Source: an uncultured Lachnospiraceae bacterium (GTDB taxonomy: Bacteria > Bacillota > Clostridia > Lachnospirales > Lachnospiraceae). From it: a stretch of 64,000 bases of DNA. The stretch lies in contig CAJTLB010000003.1 in the NCBI GenBank assembly GCA_910577045.1, positions 62,001 to 126,000 of the forward strand. The letters run 5' to 3'. Made by a program: the position numbers and the translations under genes. Under the pieces are notes generated by a model. It saw only the letters and a list, made by a program, of their open reading frames with translations, made no database searches and was not told the DNA's origin. Shown here one piece after another: positions 33,831 to 44,177 of this stretch (position 1 is its first letter; the number at the start of each line of letters is the position of its first letter).

Positions 33831-36131
33831 ATGGTGACTTTATCAAAGAATGGGGCATGGCTTTTAAATGGGGCTGAAGTAATAGAGGAATCGGAAAATA
33901 GTGAAGCATTACTTCGGCAAAAATTGGGGGATGCACCAATTTCTAAAGAAGAAGCAGCACAACATACAATGGCATATGGTATTTTAAAAAACCATAATAC
34001 ATCTGGGACAATGGATCAGTTGAAAATTAAGTTTGACAGATTAGCGTCCCATGATATTACATTTGTAGGTATTATCCAGACAGCAAGGGCAAGCGGATTA
34101 GAAGAATTTCCTGTGCCTTATGTGCTTACAAACTGTCATAATAGCTTGTGTGCAGTAGGAGGGACAATTAATGAGGATGATCATATGTTTGGGTTATCCT
34201 GTGCAAAACACTATGGCGGGATTTATGTGCCTCCTCATCAAGCGGTAATCCATCAGTATGCTAGGGAAATGTTGGCAGGCGGTGGAAAGATGATCTTGGG
34301 ATCGGACAGCCATACCCGTTATGGGGCATTAGGGACTATGGCAGTTGGGGAAGGCGGGCCAGAAATTGTAAAACAATTGCTTTCCCAGACTTATGATATT
34401 AATATGCCTGATGTGGTAGGAGTTTATTTAACAGGAAAACCAAGGAAAGGCGTAGGCCCGCAAGATGTAGCGTTGGCTATTATTGGAGAGGTCTTTGCAA
34501 ATGGCTATGTAAAAAATAAAGTAATGGAGTTTATTGGGGATGGAGTAGACAATTTAAGTGTAGATTTCCGTATTGGCGTAGATGTAATGACAACGGAGAC
34601 TACCTGTCTTTCTTCTATTTGGAAAACAGATAATAAAGTAAAGGAATTTTACAAGATACATGGCAGGGAAGAGGAGTTTGCTAAGTTAAACCCAGGTGAT
34701 ATTGCTTATTATAATGGCATGATTTATGTGGATTTAGATAAAGTGAAACCAATGATTGCCATGCCGTTCCATCCAAGTAATACGTATACTATAGAGGAAT
34801 TAAATGAGAACTTAATGGATATTTTGGATGATGTAGAGAAAAAGGCAAGAGTAAGTTTAGATAATAATGAAGTAGAATTTACTTTAAAAGATAAGGTGCA
34901 TAATGGTAAACTTTATGTGGAGCAAGGCGTAATTGCGGGTTGTGCAGGCGGTGGCTTTGAAAACCTTTGCGCAGCAGCCGATATTTTAAGAGGGAAAAAT
35001 ATTGGCGCAGATGAATTTTCTTTAAGTATATATCCAGCTAGCCAGCCTATTTTTATGGAACTGGTAAAAAATGGGCGTATTGCTGATTTTATGGCGGCTG
35101 GTGCCACAGTAAGGACAGCATTTTGTGGGCCATGCTTTGGGGCAGGCGATGTCCCTGCTAATAAAGGGTTAAGTATCCGCCACTCTACACGTAACTTCCC
35201 AAACCGTGAGGGCTCGAAAGTAACAAGCGGGCAGATTGCATCAGTTGCATTAATGGATGCACGCTCTATTGCAGCTACAGCAGCGAATAAAGGATATTTA
35301 ACAGCGGCAGATACCTTTGAAGGCGAATTTACTAATCCAAGTTATTTCTTTGATAAAACAATATATGAAAACCGGGTGTATAACGGTGTCGGGAAAGCAG
35401 ACCTATCCGTGCCAGTGAAGTTTGGGCCAAATATTAAGGACTGGCCAAAGATGTCTCCTTTAACAGATAATATTTTGCTGCAAGTGGTATCTGTTATCCA
35501 TGATCCTGTAACAACGACAGATGAATTAATCCCATCTGGGGAGACTTCCTCTTACCGTTCTAACCCATTAGGGTTAGCAGAGTTTACTCTATCTAGGAAA
35601 GATCCTGCTTATGTAGGGTGTGCAAAAAAAGTAAAACAAGCAGAAGAAGCTAGGATAGCAGGAAATGATCCATTGGAGGAAAACGAGGCAATAAGGAAGG
35701 CATTTCAAGTAATAATGGCGGCAGATCCGTCTATAAGGCCAGGGCAGACAGAAATTGGAAGTACAATTTATGCAGTAAAGCCAGGGGATGGTTCTGCACG
35801 TGAACAGGCAGCATCTTGCCAAAGAGTGCTTGGCGGGTTAGCAAATATTGCAAGAGAATATGCAACAAAACGGTACCGTTCTAATTTAATTAATTGGGGT
35901 ATGCTTCCATTTATCCTTCCAGAAGGAGAACTTCCATTTAAAAATGGGGATTGTATATGGATCCCTAATATTACAGAGGCAATAAAAAATAAATCAAATG
36001 TAATAAAGGCGTATACTGTGGGGGATACATTAACAGAATTTGAATTAAGGATAGGCGATTTAACAGAAGATGAAAGAGAGATTATTTTAAAAGGATGTTT
36101 AATTAATTATAATAATAAAAATATAAAATAG
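33831..36131 (+). CDS. Aconitase-family hydratase (YbhJ-like)
   Basis: A 766-residue Fe-S dehydratase/hydratase. A frame open from TTG 33798 is ignored because GGAGG precedes ATG 33831 ([14 protein letters not shown]). Cysteines at 371, 432 and 435 ([14 protein letters not shown]) are spaced exactly as the aconitase cluster ligands. [19 protein letters not shown] is the classical aconitase segment, and [20 protein letters not shown] belongs to the same class. The nearest named family is E. coli YbhJ, whose substrate is not firmly known; citrate/isocitrate activity is possible. A strong terminator follows. Confidence 0.85.
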   Translation: MVTLSKNGAWLLNGAEVIEESENSEALLRQKLGDAPISKEEAAQHTMAYGILKNHNTSGTMDQLKIKFDRLASHDITFVGIIQTARASGLEEFPVPYVLTNCHNSLCAVGGTINEDDHMFGLSCAKHYGGIYVPPHQAVIHQYAREMLAGGGKMILGSDSHTRYGALGTMAVGEGGPEIVKQLLSQTYDINMPDVVGVYLTGKPRKGVGPQDVALAIIGEVFANGYVKNKVMEFIGDGVDNLSVDFRIGVDVMTTETTCLSSIWKTDNKVKEFYKIHGREEEFAKLNPGDIAYYNGMIYVDLDKVKPMIAMPFHPSNTYTIEELNENLMDILDDVEKKARVSLDNNEVEFTLKDKVHNGKLYVEQGVIAGCAGGGFENLCAAADILRGKNIGADEFSLSIYPASQPIFMELVKNGRIADFMAAGATVRTAFCGPCFGAGDVPANKGLSIRHSTRNFPNREGSKVTSGQIASVALMDARSIAATAANKGYLTAADTFEGEFTNPSYFFDKTIYENRVYNGVGKADLSVPVKFGPNIKDWPKMSPLTDNILLQVVSVIHDPVTTTDELIPSGETSSYRSNPLGLAEFTLSRKDPAYVGCAKKVKQAEEARIAGNDPLEENEAIRKAFQVIMAADPSIRPGQTEIGSTIYAVKPGDGSAREQAASCQRVLGGLANIAREYATKRYRSNLINWGMLPFILPEGELPFKNGDCIWIPNITEAIKNKSNVIKAYTVGDTLTEFELRIGDLTEDEREIILKGCLINYNNKNIK

Positions 36132-36150
36132 TTCTTATAAAGGATGTAGG

Positions 36151-36188
36151 AGGGTGCTGCAAAATATTGCTTTGCAGCACCCTTTTTT
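36151..36188 (+). terminator. Strong terminator after hydratase
   Basis: AGGGTGCTGCAAA and TTTGCAGCACCCT form a 13-bp stem with a 7-base loop and TTTTTT tail. Confidence 0.95.
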
Positions 36189-36278
36189 GTGCACAGCCCT
36201 ATAAAGGGAAGTATGCTACTAAAGCGGTATATGGGGCGCGGCGGGTAGGGGAAGATGAATCTTCCTTACTCGATTTTC

Positions 36279-36307
36279 TTGACAGTTTATATACCGATTG
36301 GTATAAT
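36279..36307 (+). promoter_or_regulatory. TetR-gene promoter with overlapping operator
   Basis: TTGACA (36279-36284) and TATAAT (36302-36307), a perfect 17-base spacer. The inverted repeat TATACC-GATT-GGTATA (36290-36305) lies between and over the -10, where a bound TetR protein would block polymerase. Confidence 0.8.
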
Positions 36308-36378
36308 GGCATATATAGCAAATGGTAAATAGTGTATGCCAATAAGGTTCGGCACGCTAGAAGAAAGGGAGATGCCAG

Positions 36379-36951
36379 ATGGATAATCGGGAAACAATAC
36401 TTCAATGTGCATTAGAACTTTTTTATAAAAGAGGGTATGACGCTGCAGGAGTAAAGGAAATTGTAGAAATGGCAGGCATTACAAAGCCTACTATGTATTA
36501 TTATTTTAAAAGTAAGCTGGGGCTTTTAGAAGCTTTGGTAGAAGAGCGCGGGGAACTTTTATTTATAGAACTTTGTAAGGTACAGGAAAAACAAGCTGGG
36601 TTTGAAGAACAATTATATGAATTAGCTAGGGCTTATGTGGATTTTTGTAAGAAAGAACATTATTTTTATTTTTTTATGCTTGGGTTAATGTATTCTCCTG
36701 TAGAAAATGAGGCGCATAAGACAGCGGTACCGTTTATTAGGAGGCAATATAAGTTTATTACGGATATTTTTATTAGGGCAAGTGGCTATTTAGGTAATAT
36801 GAATGGCAGGCAAGAACAGTTTGCAATAGGGTTTTTAGGCACAATAAACTGTTATATGATGGTATATAATGAAAAAGGGTTGGAAAATATGTTAAGAGAT
36901 GAGAATATCCATGCAGTAGTACATCAGTTTTTGCATGGGATTTATTCATAA
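36379..36951 (+). CDS. TetR/AcrR-family transcriptional regulator
   Basis: A 190-residue repressor. N-terminal DNA-binding domain: ETILQCALELFYKRGYDAAG and VKEIVEMAGITKPTMYYYF. The C-terminal ligand half is helical and unrecognised. The promoter directly in front carries a palindrome, so it is probably autoregulated. Genes for GH13 and GlgB follow with only 21 bases between the TetR and GH13 genes, so control of glycan metabolism is a reasonable inference. Confidence 0.9.
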   Translation: MDNRETILQCALELFYKRGYDAAGVKEIVEMAGITKPTMYYYFKSKLGLLEALVEERGELLFIELCKVQEKQAGFEEQLYELARAYVDFCKKEHYFYFFMLGLMYSPVENEAHKTAVPFIRRQYKFITDIFIRASGYLGNMNGRQEQFAIGFLGTINCYMMVYNEKGLENMLRDENIHAVVHQFLHGIYS

Positions 36952-36972
36952 AGAAATGGGAGGAATAAAGAA

Positions 36973-38319
36973 ATGGGATATTGGTACGAAGAAGCGGTAT
37001 TTTATCATATTTATCCGCTAGGGCTTACAGGCGCGCCCAGGGAAAACCACAATGAGGCGGGGAATGGCTTTGAGAAGCTTAAGCTGTGGATACCACATAT
37101 GAAGAAAATGGGATTTACAGCACTTTATATAGGGCCGTTGTTTGAATCTTCTACTCATGGTTATGATACAAAGGATTACCGTACAGTGGATATACGCCTA
37201 GGGAAAAATGAGGATTTTAAAGAATTTGTTACTTTATGCCATGAAGCAGGGATACATGTAGTGGTAGATGGCGTCTTTAACCATACAGGGAGAGAATTTT
37301 TCGCATTTAAGGATATTCAGATTAACCGTGAGAATTCCAGGTACAAGGATTGGTATAAAGGGATTAATTTCTGGGGGAATACTCATTATAATGATGGGTT
37401 TGGCTATGAGGCATGGCGGAATTGTTTTGAATTGGTAAATTTGAACCTTTGGAACCGGGAAGTAAAGGATTATTTATTTGACGTAATCCGTTTTTGGATC
37501 GATGAATTTAATATAGACGGAATTCGGCTGGACTGCGCAGATTGCTTAGATTTTGACTTTATGAAGGAAATGCGTTTTATTACTACGCAGAAGAAAGAAG
37601 ATTTTTGGTTAATGGGTGAGGTAATCCATGGTGATTATTCCCGGTGGGCAAATGCAGATATGCTACATTCGGTAACAAATTATGAACTGCATAAAGGATT
37701 ATATTCTGGCCATAATGATTATAATTATTTTGAAATTGCACATACTGTTAGAAGGTTGTCAGACGACAATGGTGGTATTTGTAAAGGCAGGAAACTATAT
37801 AGTTTTACAGATAACCATGATGTTGAACGTTTAATAAGTAAATTGACAAGGAAAGAAGATTATTACCCTGTACAAATGTTATTGTATACACTTCCTGGAA
37901 TACCATCTATTTATTATGGATCGGAATGGGGGATAGAGGGACGCAAGGCAAATGGGGATGATGGGCCACTCCGTCCTGAAATTGATATTACAAAACAGGA
38001 AGATAATTTATATTCAAATTATATAGCAAAGTTGGGGCGAATTCATAAGGAAAACCCAGAGCTTTCTTATGGGCGTTATAAAGAGCTTGTGTTAAAAAAC
38101 CGTCAGTATGCGTTTGGGAGATTTTTAGATAACAGCATGGTTTTAACAGCCGTCAATAATGATGATATAGAGGCAGAAGTAGTTGTGAATATTGGTTTCC
38201 AAAAAGCTAAGGCAAAGGATTTATTTACAGATAAAGAAATAGTAGTAGGGACTGATGGAAAAATAAGCCTGGTACTGCCGCCTCACAGAGGCTGTATAGT
38301 CCGAGCAGAGAGAGAATAA
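36973..38319 (+). CDS. GH13 alpha-amylase-family glycosyl hydrolase
   Basis: A 448-residue intracellular (no signal peptide) GH13 enzyme. Catalytic motifs: VVVDGVFNHTG, GIRLDCADCL (nucleophile Asp), FWLMGEVIHGD (acid/base Glu) and SFTDNHDVERL. The start VFYHIYPLGLTGAPRENHNE is of the cyclomaltodextrinase/neopullulanase-like kind. Length is short for these enzymes, with no separate N-terminal module. glgB follows after 16 bases. Maltodextrin or glycogen breakdown is likely. Confidence 0.87.
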   Translation: MGYWYEEAVFYHIYPLGLTGAPRENHNEAGNGFEKLKLWIPHMKKMGFTALYIGPLFESSTHGYDTKDYRTVDIRLGKNEDFKEFVTLCHEAGIHVVVDGVFNHTGREFFAFKDIQINRENSRYKDWYKGINFWGNTHYNDGFGYEAWRNCFELVNLNLWNREVKDYLFDVIRFWIDEFNIDGIRLDCADCLDFDFMKEMRFITTQKKEDFWLMGEVIHGDYSRWANADMLHSVTNYELHKGLYSGHNDYNYFEIAHTVRRLSDDNGGICKGRKLYSFTDNHDVERLISKLTRKEDYYPVQMLLYTLPGIPSIYYGSEWGIEGRKANGDDGPLRPEIDITKQEDNLYSNYIAKLGRIHKENPELSYGRYKELVLKNRQYAFGRFLDNSMVLTAVNNDDIEAEVVVNIGFQKAKAKDLFTDKEIVVGTDGKISLVLPPHRGCIVRAERE

Positions 38320-38335
38320 GGAAAAGGGGAAAGAT

Positions 38336-40315
38336 ATGGAAACAGGATTTATAACAGAAGTTGACCGGTATTTATTTGGCGAAGGAACACATTATGAAAT
38401 CTACAAGAAACTAGGGGCGCATGTAACAGAGTACCAAGGGGAAAAAGGAGTATATTTTGCTGTATGGGCGCCACATGCGAAGAATGTCAGTGTAGTAGGC
38501 GATTTTAATGGGTGGATGGGATATAACCATAATATGACTAGCTTAGCTGATTCTGGTATTTACGAATTATTTGTGCCGGGCCTAGGCGTAGGGGAATTGT
38601 ATAAATATGCAATTGTCACCCCATCTGGGGATACAATATTAAAATCAGATCCATTTGGGAATTATTGTGAGTTACGTCCAAATACTGCCTCTATTGTAAC
38701 AGATATTACTGGTTTTGAATGGACAGATAAGAATTGGGAACATCATTCTAATCCGATGGCTATCTATGAGGTACATATCGGGTCATGGAAAAAAACAGAG
38801 GATTTAGAAGATGGCGGTTTTTATAATTATGTAGATATGGCACATGAGCTAGGGGCTTATGTAAAAGAAATGGGATATACCCATGTAGAGTTAATGGGAA
38901 TTGCAGAGCATCCATTTGATGGATCATGGGGCTACCAAGTAACAGGATATTATGCGCCAACCTCACGTTATGGGATGCCAAAAGATTTTATGTATTTTGT
39001 AAATTATATGCACAATTTGGGGATAGGCGTTATTTTGGATTGGGTTCCAGCCCATTTCCCAAGAGATAGCCATGGGCTGGCTAATTTTGATGGGACTTGT
39101 GTTTATGAATATGCAGATCCAAGAAAAGGCGAACATCCAGATTGGGGTACAAAGATCTTTGATTATGCAAAAAATGAAGTATCAGATTTCTTAATTGCTA
39201 ATGCAATATATTGGTTAAAAGAATATCATGTAGATGGCTTGCGGGTAGATGCAGTGGCTTCTATGCTATACTTGGATTATGGAAAAAGGCCAGGATGCTG
39301 GGTGCCAAATAGGTATGGCGGGCATGAGAACCTAGAAGCAATTGAATTCTTTAAACACTTAAATTCTGTAATTTCTAGGCAGTTCCCAAATGCAATTGTA
39401 ATTGCTGAGGAATCAACAGCGTGGCCAAAGGTTACAAAACCAGCCGAAGAAGATGGGCTTGGTTTTGAATTTAAGTGGAATATGGGCTGGATGAATGATT
39501 TTTTAGAGTATGTGAAAACAGATCCTTTGTATAAAAAATACAGCCATAATAAAATGACATTTAGTATGACATATGCGTTTAGTGAACGGTATATTTTAGT
39601 ATTATCCCATGATGAAGTAGTCCACTTAAAATGTTCTATGTTAGAAAAAATGCCAGGGTATTTTGAAGATAAGTTTGAAAATTTAAAGACAGCATACACG
39701 TTTATGTTTGGCCATCCAGGAAAGAAATTATTGTTTATGGGGCAAGAGTTTGCACAGCTCCGTGAGTGGAGTGAAGAAAGGTCCTTAGACTGGTATTTGT
39801 TAGAAGAAAAAGAACATAAAAATGTACAAGAATATGTAAAGCGTTTACTCCACTTATATACTTCCCATCCAGCTATGACAGAATTAGATGAAGATTGGAC
39901 AGGTTTTGAATGGATTAATTGTGAAGATGGGGATAGAAGTACGTTTAGCTTTATCCGCAAAGATAAGAGTTTAAAGAGATGCTTGCTTTTTGTAATGAAC
40001 TTTACTCCTATGTTAAGGGAAAAATACCAGGTAGGGCTTCCTACAAAATCAAATTGTAAGGTACTTTTAGATAGTTATAAAGATAATTTGGGGAAAGAAA
40101 GCCAAGTAATTAAGGTATTGGATCGGCCGTGCGATAATAGGGAATATTCCATTGAGTTTGATTTAAAGCCAATGCAGTCTTTAATTATGGAGTTTTCAGC
40201 AGAAAAGAAAGAATTGCCTAAAAAAGAGGTAAAAAAGGTAGATAACAAAAAACAAGAATCTAAAAAATTAGATCAAAAAAAGTTAGAAAGCAAGAAAAAA
40301 GATAGTGCATGTTAA
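38336..40315 (+). CDS. glgB: 1,4-alpha-glucan branching enzyme with lysine-rich tail
   Basis: A 659-residue enzyme that makes alpha-1,6 branches in glycogen. N-terminal CBM48 (VYFAVWAPHAKNVSVVGDFN), catalytic GH13 core: VILDWVPAHFPRD, GLRVDAVASMLYLDY (nucleophile), IVIAEESTAWP (acid/base) and LSHDEVVHLK. It ends in about 35 residues rich in Lys/Glu (KKEVKKVDNKKQESKK), an extension not part of the normal fold. Part of the TetR-GH13-glgB set. A terminator follows at 40362. Confidence 0.93.
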   Translation: METGFITEVDRYLFGEGTHYEIYKKLGAHVTEYQGEKGVYFAVWAPHAKNVSVVGDFNGWMGYNHNMTSLADSGIYELFVPGLGVGELYKYAIVTPSGDTILKSDPFGNYCELRPNTASIVTDITGFEWTDKNWEHHSNPMAIYEVHIGSWKKTEDLEDGGFYNYVDMAHELGAYVKEMGYTHVELMGIAEHPFDGSWGYQVTGYYAPTSRYGMPKDFMYFVNYMHNLGIGVILDWVPAHFPRDSHGLANFDGTCVYEYADPRKGEHPDWGTKIFDYAKNEVSDFLIANAIYWLKEYHVDGLRVDAVASMLYLDYGKRPGCWVPNRYGGHENLEAIEFFKHLNSVISRQFPNAIVIAEESTAWPKVTKPAEEDGLGFEFKWNMGWMNDFLEYVKTDPLYKKYSHNKMTFSMTYAFSERYILVLSHDEVVHLKCSMLEKMPGYFEDKFENLKTAYTFMFGHPGKKLLFMGQEFAQLREWSEERSLDWYLLEEKEHKNVQEYVKRLLHLYTSHPAMTELDEDWTGFEWINCEDGDRSTFSFIRKDKSLKRCLLFVMNFTPMLREKYQVGLPTKSNCKVLLDSYKDNLGKESQVIKVLDRPCDNREYSIEFDLKPMQSLIMEFSAEKKELPKKEVKKVDNKKQESKKLDQKKLESKKKDSAC

Positions 40316-40361
40316 GAAATTGAATTATTTAGCCGATGTATAACATATAGGCTGTAATGTA

Positions 40362-40395
40362 AAGGCAGTTCGCAAAGCGTACTGCCTGTTATTTT
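40362..40395 (+). terminator. Terminator after glgB
   Basis: GGCAGTTCGC and GCGTACTGCC (with an internal T-T mismatch) then TGTTATTTTA. Confidence 0.75.
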
Positions 40396-40498
40396 AAACT
40401 ATTAAGGCCCTTAGGCTTAAACCAAAAAGATGTAAGTGGCAGGCAAGGGTGGTAGTGATAGGGCAGCGTAGGATTATAAGCAAAAGGTGGGGAATAAT

Positions 40499-43312
40499 AT
40501 GCAGGTACAAGCACCAAATATATCAGAGCATTTGCGTACATCGGCTTTCCAGAATGTGAAAGTATCAGGAAAAGAAGTAGCGGCTGAGACAGAAAAAGTG
40601 GAAAAAGTAGAAAAAGAAACCCAAGGGCATAGTGGCGTAAAAAGGACTAGTACAGAGAAGTGTATTTACCAAGGAGAGTCTCCTGTGCAAGAAGCCTCAG
40701 CAAAGCGGATTGCAGAAATTAAAGAAAAATTAGGGCAGCTTGTGAACCAGGCATCTGGCATGGAAATCTTAGGCATTAAGCAAGAAGGGTATAGTTTAAA
40801 TGCAAGTGATGTAGAGAAAATAGAGACAGTTATGGATCAGATACAGATAAAATTGGCTACATATTGTGAATCTTATGAACCTATTTTCCCAGTGGATAGT
40901 GAAATGGCAGAAGAAGTCCTTGGCAATGCTGTGTTGGCCGGCAATGTAACACAAAAGTTTGAAGAGTATGGGGTCCCAGCTACAGAGGATAATTTAAAAT
41001 CAGCAGGGGAAGCTATTGAAATGGCGCAATCTGTGGAAACACCAACAAGGAATGAAGCGGGTTATATGGCGGCAAATGGGATAGAGCCTACAATTGAGAA
41101 CCTTTATAAAACGGAACATACGCCTGTGCCAGAAAAAGGGGCAGAACTTTTACCAGAAGAGACATGGAACCAGCTTAAAAAACAAGCAGAACAGATTCTT
41201 TCCGAGGCAGGTTTAGAGGCCACAGAGGATAATTTAGATACAGCAAGATGGATGGTTGAGCAAGGAATCCCTTTGGATAAAGATATGCTAAGGGCATTTT
41301 CCAATATTTTATCTGTAGATGGGGAAATGAGCACAGATGAGATTGTGGATACAATAGCGCAGGCTATGGCAAAAGGGAAAGAAGCTAGGGCAGCTTTAAT
41401 GACAGGAGAAGGTTATTCAAAAGAAAGAGTAGAAGAGGTATTTGCCTCTGTAAAGGAAGCTGCCGCACAGGAGGAAATCTCTTCGAATAAGGAGGAAATG
41501 CAGTTTTCTGGTATTGACGAGCTTACAAAACACCGCCGTTTAGAAGAAATTCGCCTGGTAATGACAACACAGGCAGGCATGGCTCTGCTGAAACAAGGAA
41601 TTGATATAGATACGTTTTCTTTAAGCGAATTGGTAGATGCACTGAAAGAGCAAGAAAAGGAGTATTATAAGGCTCTTTATGAATGTGACGGTTTAGAGGC
41701 ATCTGCAGAAAAGCTAGAACAGTTAAGTGAAGTTAGCCAGACAATAGAGGCATTAAAGGACTTCCCGTCTTATATTGTAGGAAATATAAGTAATTCTGGG
41801 CAAGAAATTACAATAGACGCAACTTATCAGGCAGGGGTGCCAATGAAGGCTGCATTAGATGCCGCACATATGGCATATGAACCACTTATGACAGCACCAG
41901 ATAGGGAATATGGAGACAGCCTTTCAAAGGCATTTGCAAATATTGACGATTTGCTTGCTGAGATGGATAGGGAAACAACACCAGAGAACCGCCGTGTAAT
42001 AAAGATTTTGGCATATAACCAAATGGAATTAAATGATCAAAATATGGAAGCAGTAACAGAGCTTGACAAGGAATATCAATATTTACTTAAAAATTTAACT
42101 CCCCGTGTTACAATGCACATGATAGAAAACCATATTAATCCATTAAAAACAGAATTACATAAGCTAAATGATCAGATTGAAGAGATAAAAAAAGAAATAG
42201 GCCCTGAACCAGATGAAACATATAGTGAATTTTTATGGAAACTAGAAAAGAAAACCGAGCTGCCTAAAGAAGAAAGAGATGCTTATATTGGCTTATACCG
42301 CCTGTTAAACCAAGTAGATAGGGCTGGAGAAGCAGCGATTGGGGCATTAGTAAACCAAGAAAGGGAAGTGACATTAGAAAACCTTTTAGGGGCAGTACGT
42401 ACAAGAAAAGCGAAAGGAATGGATGTTGCTATTAATGATGAGTTTGGCTTTTTAACAGAACTTATACCAAAAGGAGTATCTATTTCGGATCAATTAAAAG
42501 GCTTTATGGATACAATGGGAGAAAATAATGGAGCCTATGAGGAAGAACAGAAAAAGAGGATAGCAGAATTCGCTAAGGAAGATAATACACTCCGGGTACT
42601 TGCACAGTCAGAGGAAGTAGTAAGCCTTGACAATATGGAGGCGGCACACCAGCTTGCTTATGAAGAACTTGCTTTCCTACAAAAAGTACAGACAATGGGA
42701 AAAAAGCAGGAGAAGGGCTGGGTAGACCGTTTTGAGAGTAAAGAAGCAATGGCAGAGGGATATAAGGAGCTTGAAAAAGAATCACAAACTTTATTGTCTG
42801 AGGCTATGCAGAATACAGAAAATGGCAGGGCAGTTATAGAGGAAATGCGGATGCTTTGCCATACGGTAACTTTAACAGGTAAGCTTGCATCTTTTGAAGA
42901 CTATCATATGCCAGTGGATATTAATGGGGAAACTTGTGCTGTCCATGTCCGGTTGGTGCATAAAGAGGGAGAAGCAGGAAAGGCAGAAGTGTCAATGGAG
43001 TTCCCAGGTGAAGGTTCTGTAAGGGCAGATTTCCGTCTGGGCGAGGATAATTTAAGTGCTTTTATTGTGTCAGATTCTAGGGCATTATTAGAAGAATTAA
43101 AAGGGGCAGGCACTGAATTTTCAGAAACAATGTCAGGGATAGGCATCCAAAAAACGGAAATTTCATATGCAGGCAGTAAAGAGATTCCCCCTGTGTCAGA
43201 TACGAAGGAAGCAAATACAACAGATACAGGAAAATTATACCAGATTACCAAGGAATTTATTACAGCAGTTGTTAAGTCAAGGCAGGGAAATGCCGATAAG
43301 AATATAGAATAA
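40499..43312 (+). CDS. Large flagellar-locus protein with FliK-like C-terminal domain (DUF6240-like)
   Basis: About 937 residues; ATG 40499 follows GGTGGGG, while a GTG at 40487 overlaps it. The long middle is composed of helical units sharing the pattern x-ATEDNLxxA / xTxENLxxA (GVPATEDNLKSAGEAI; GIEPTIENLYK; GLEATEDNLDTARWMVEQGI; VTLENLLGAVR; VSLDNMEAAHQLA), about every 40-100 residues. The end (about 805-890: MPVDINGETCAVHVRLVHKE, GEAGKAEVSMEFPGEGSV) reads like a hook-length-control FliK C-terminus. There is no signal peptide. Its position upstream of flagellin and FliS supports a flagellar role. Clostridial members with this architecture are called DUF6240. Confidence 0.75.
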   Translation: MQVQAPNISEHLRTSAFQNVKVSGKEVAAETEKVEKVEKETQGHSGVKRTSTEKCIYQGESPVQEASAKRIAEIKEKLGQLVNQASGMEILGIKQEGYSLNASDVEKIETVMDQIQIKLATYCESYEPIFPVDSEMAEEVLGNAVLAGNVTQKFEEYGVPATEDNLKSAGEAIEMAQSVETPTRNEAGYMAANGIEPTIENLYKTEHTPVPEKGAELLPEETWNQLKKQAEQILSEAGLEATEDNLDTARWMVEQGIPLDKDMLRAFSNILSVDGEMSTDEIVDTIAQAMAKGKEARAALMTGEGYSKERVEEVFASVKEAAAQEEISSNKEEMQFSGIDELTKHRRLEEIRLVMTTQAGMALLKQGIDIDTFSLSELVDALKEQEKEYYKALYECDGLEASAEKLEQLSEVSQTIEALKDFPSYIVGNISNSGQEITIDATYQAGVPMKAALDAAHMAYEPLMTAPDREYGDSLSKAFANIDDLLAEMDRETTPENRRVIKILAYNQMELNDQNMEAVTELDKEYQYLLKNLTPRVTMHMIENHINPLKTELHKLNDQIEEIKKEIGPEPDETYSEFLWKLEKKTELPKEERDAYIGLYRLLNQVDRAGEAAIGALVNQEREVTLENLLGAVRTRKAKGMDVAINDEFGFLTELIPKGVSISDQLKGFMDTMGENNGAYEEEQKKRIAEFAKEDNTLRVLAQSEEVVSLDNMEAAHQLAYEELAFLQKVQTMGKKQEKGWVDRFESKEAMAEGYKELEKESQTLLSEAMQNTENGRAVIEEMRMLCHTVTLTGKLASFEDYHMPVDINGETCAVHVRLVHKEGEAGKAEVSMEFPGEGSVRADFRLGEDNLSAFIVSDSRALLEELKGAGTEFSETMSGIGIQKTEISYAGSKEIPPVSDTKEANTTDTGKLYQITKEFITAVVKSRQGNADKNIE

Positions 43313-43357
43313 TTTTATAATCAAATATACAGATTGATATAGTGGAGGAAAGCTATT

Positions 43358-44014
43358 GTGAAAAAATCAATTAAGATTGTTTGGATACTGGTAGCGGTTT
43401 TGGTATTAGGGGGTAGCTTATCTGCCTGTGGGAATAATAAAAACAATGCAGGAGCAAAGTCCTTGTATACACAAGGATTAGAAGTAATTCAACTTATGTC
43501 TGAAATGACACAAGCGGAAGAATATATAAACCTTTATACGGAAAACGATGGAATTAAGGAAATTGTCCAAAATATAAGGCCAGGTGATTATACAACCCCA
43601 AAGGCTGTGTATGCGGTTTCCATTACCGATGAAAACCTTGCTAAAATAGCAGAACTTAGTAATCTAGGCGATGTTTCTGAAGGATTAAAATCTTTCCTTA
43701 CACAAAGGATTTTTTCTTCTTTGATGGTGCAGATAAATAGTATGAGTGGAGTTGAAAATTTAGCAACTGCTAGTGTATGTACTATTGGGAAGACTTTTGT
43801 AAATGAGGATGTAGATGAAAATGTAATTTATCTATATACATATGATAATGCTTTTCCAGTAGCTGTAACTTTTACTGTTGGCGAAGGCCATGCAGTTTCT
43901 GCAAGTGGTACTTTTATAATGTATGACAAATTTACTTGTGGCTCTGCAGATGAAATCAAATCCTTCTTTAATTATGTCACAGTTGAAGTAACGGAGGTTC
44001 CTTTAGAAAAATAA
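43358..44014 (+). CDS. Lipoprotein of the flagellar locus
   Basis: 218 residues starting at GTG 43358. A basic N-terminus and hydrophobic stretch (IVWILVAVLVLGGSLSACGN) end in the lipobox LSAC, so it is a cell-membrane lipoprotein with an extracellular part. That part has no recognised domain; it is mixed alpha/beta with an acidic/Asn-rich start. The gene lies between the large FliK-like protein and flagellin, each with separate gaps, so linkage to motility is by location only. Terminator at 44021. Confidence 0.8.
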   Translation: MKKSIKIVWILVAVLVLGGSLSACGNNKNNAGAKSLYTQGLEVIQLMSEMTQAEEYINLYTENDGIKEIVQNIRPGDYTTPKAVYAVSITDENLAKIAELSNLGDVSEGLKSFLTQRIFSSLMVQINSMSGVENLATASVCTIGKTFVNEDVDENVIYLYTYDNAFPVAVTFTVGEGHAVSASGTFIMYDKFTCGSADEIKSFFNYVTVEVTEVPLEK

Positions 44015-44020
44015 GTAGTA

Positions 44021-44048
44021 AAGTTTTGGTTTACCAAAGTTTTTATTA
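44021..44048 (+). terminator. Terminator after lipoprotein gene
   Basis: TTTGG-TTTA-CCAAAG hairpin followed by TTTTTATT. Confidence 0.6.
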
Positions 44049-44126
44049 TAGGGAATACTTTTCCAAAAGAGGAAAAAGAAAATAAAAAGAAAGCCATAGT
44101 GCGGCGGTAGGTATGGATGCCCAAGG

Positions 44127-44142
44127 TGCAAATGGAATTGCA
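44127..44142 (+). promoter_or_regulatory. GGA-loop hairpin in flagellin leader (possible CsrA site)
   Basis: TGCAA (44127-44131) pairs with TTGCA (44138-44142) and the loop is ATGGAA, which presents a GGA as required by CsrA. In Bacillus, CsrA binds two such sites in the flagellin (hag) leader and blocks translation, antagonised by FliW. The second could be AAGGAATT, the ribosome site. No csrA or fliW lies in the window. Confidence 0.35.
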
Positions 44143-44177
44143 TATGTCGCAAAGAAATAGGCAGAAAGGAATTAAAT

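Noticed and set aside
44049..44177. Sigma-28 promoter for flagellin
   Set aside because: No TAAA-N15-CCGATA pattern found; the only TAAA in the gap has no matching -10.
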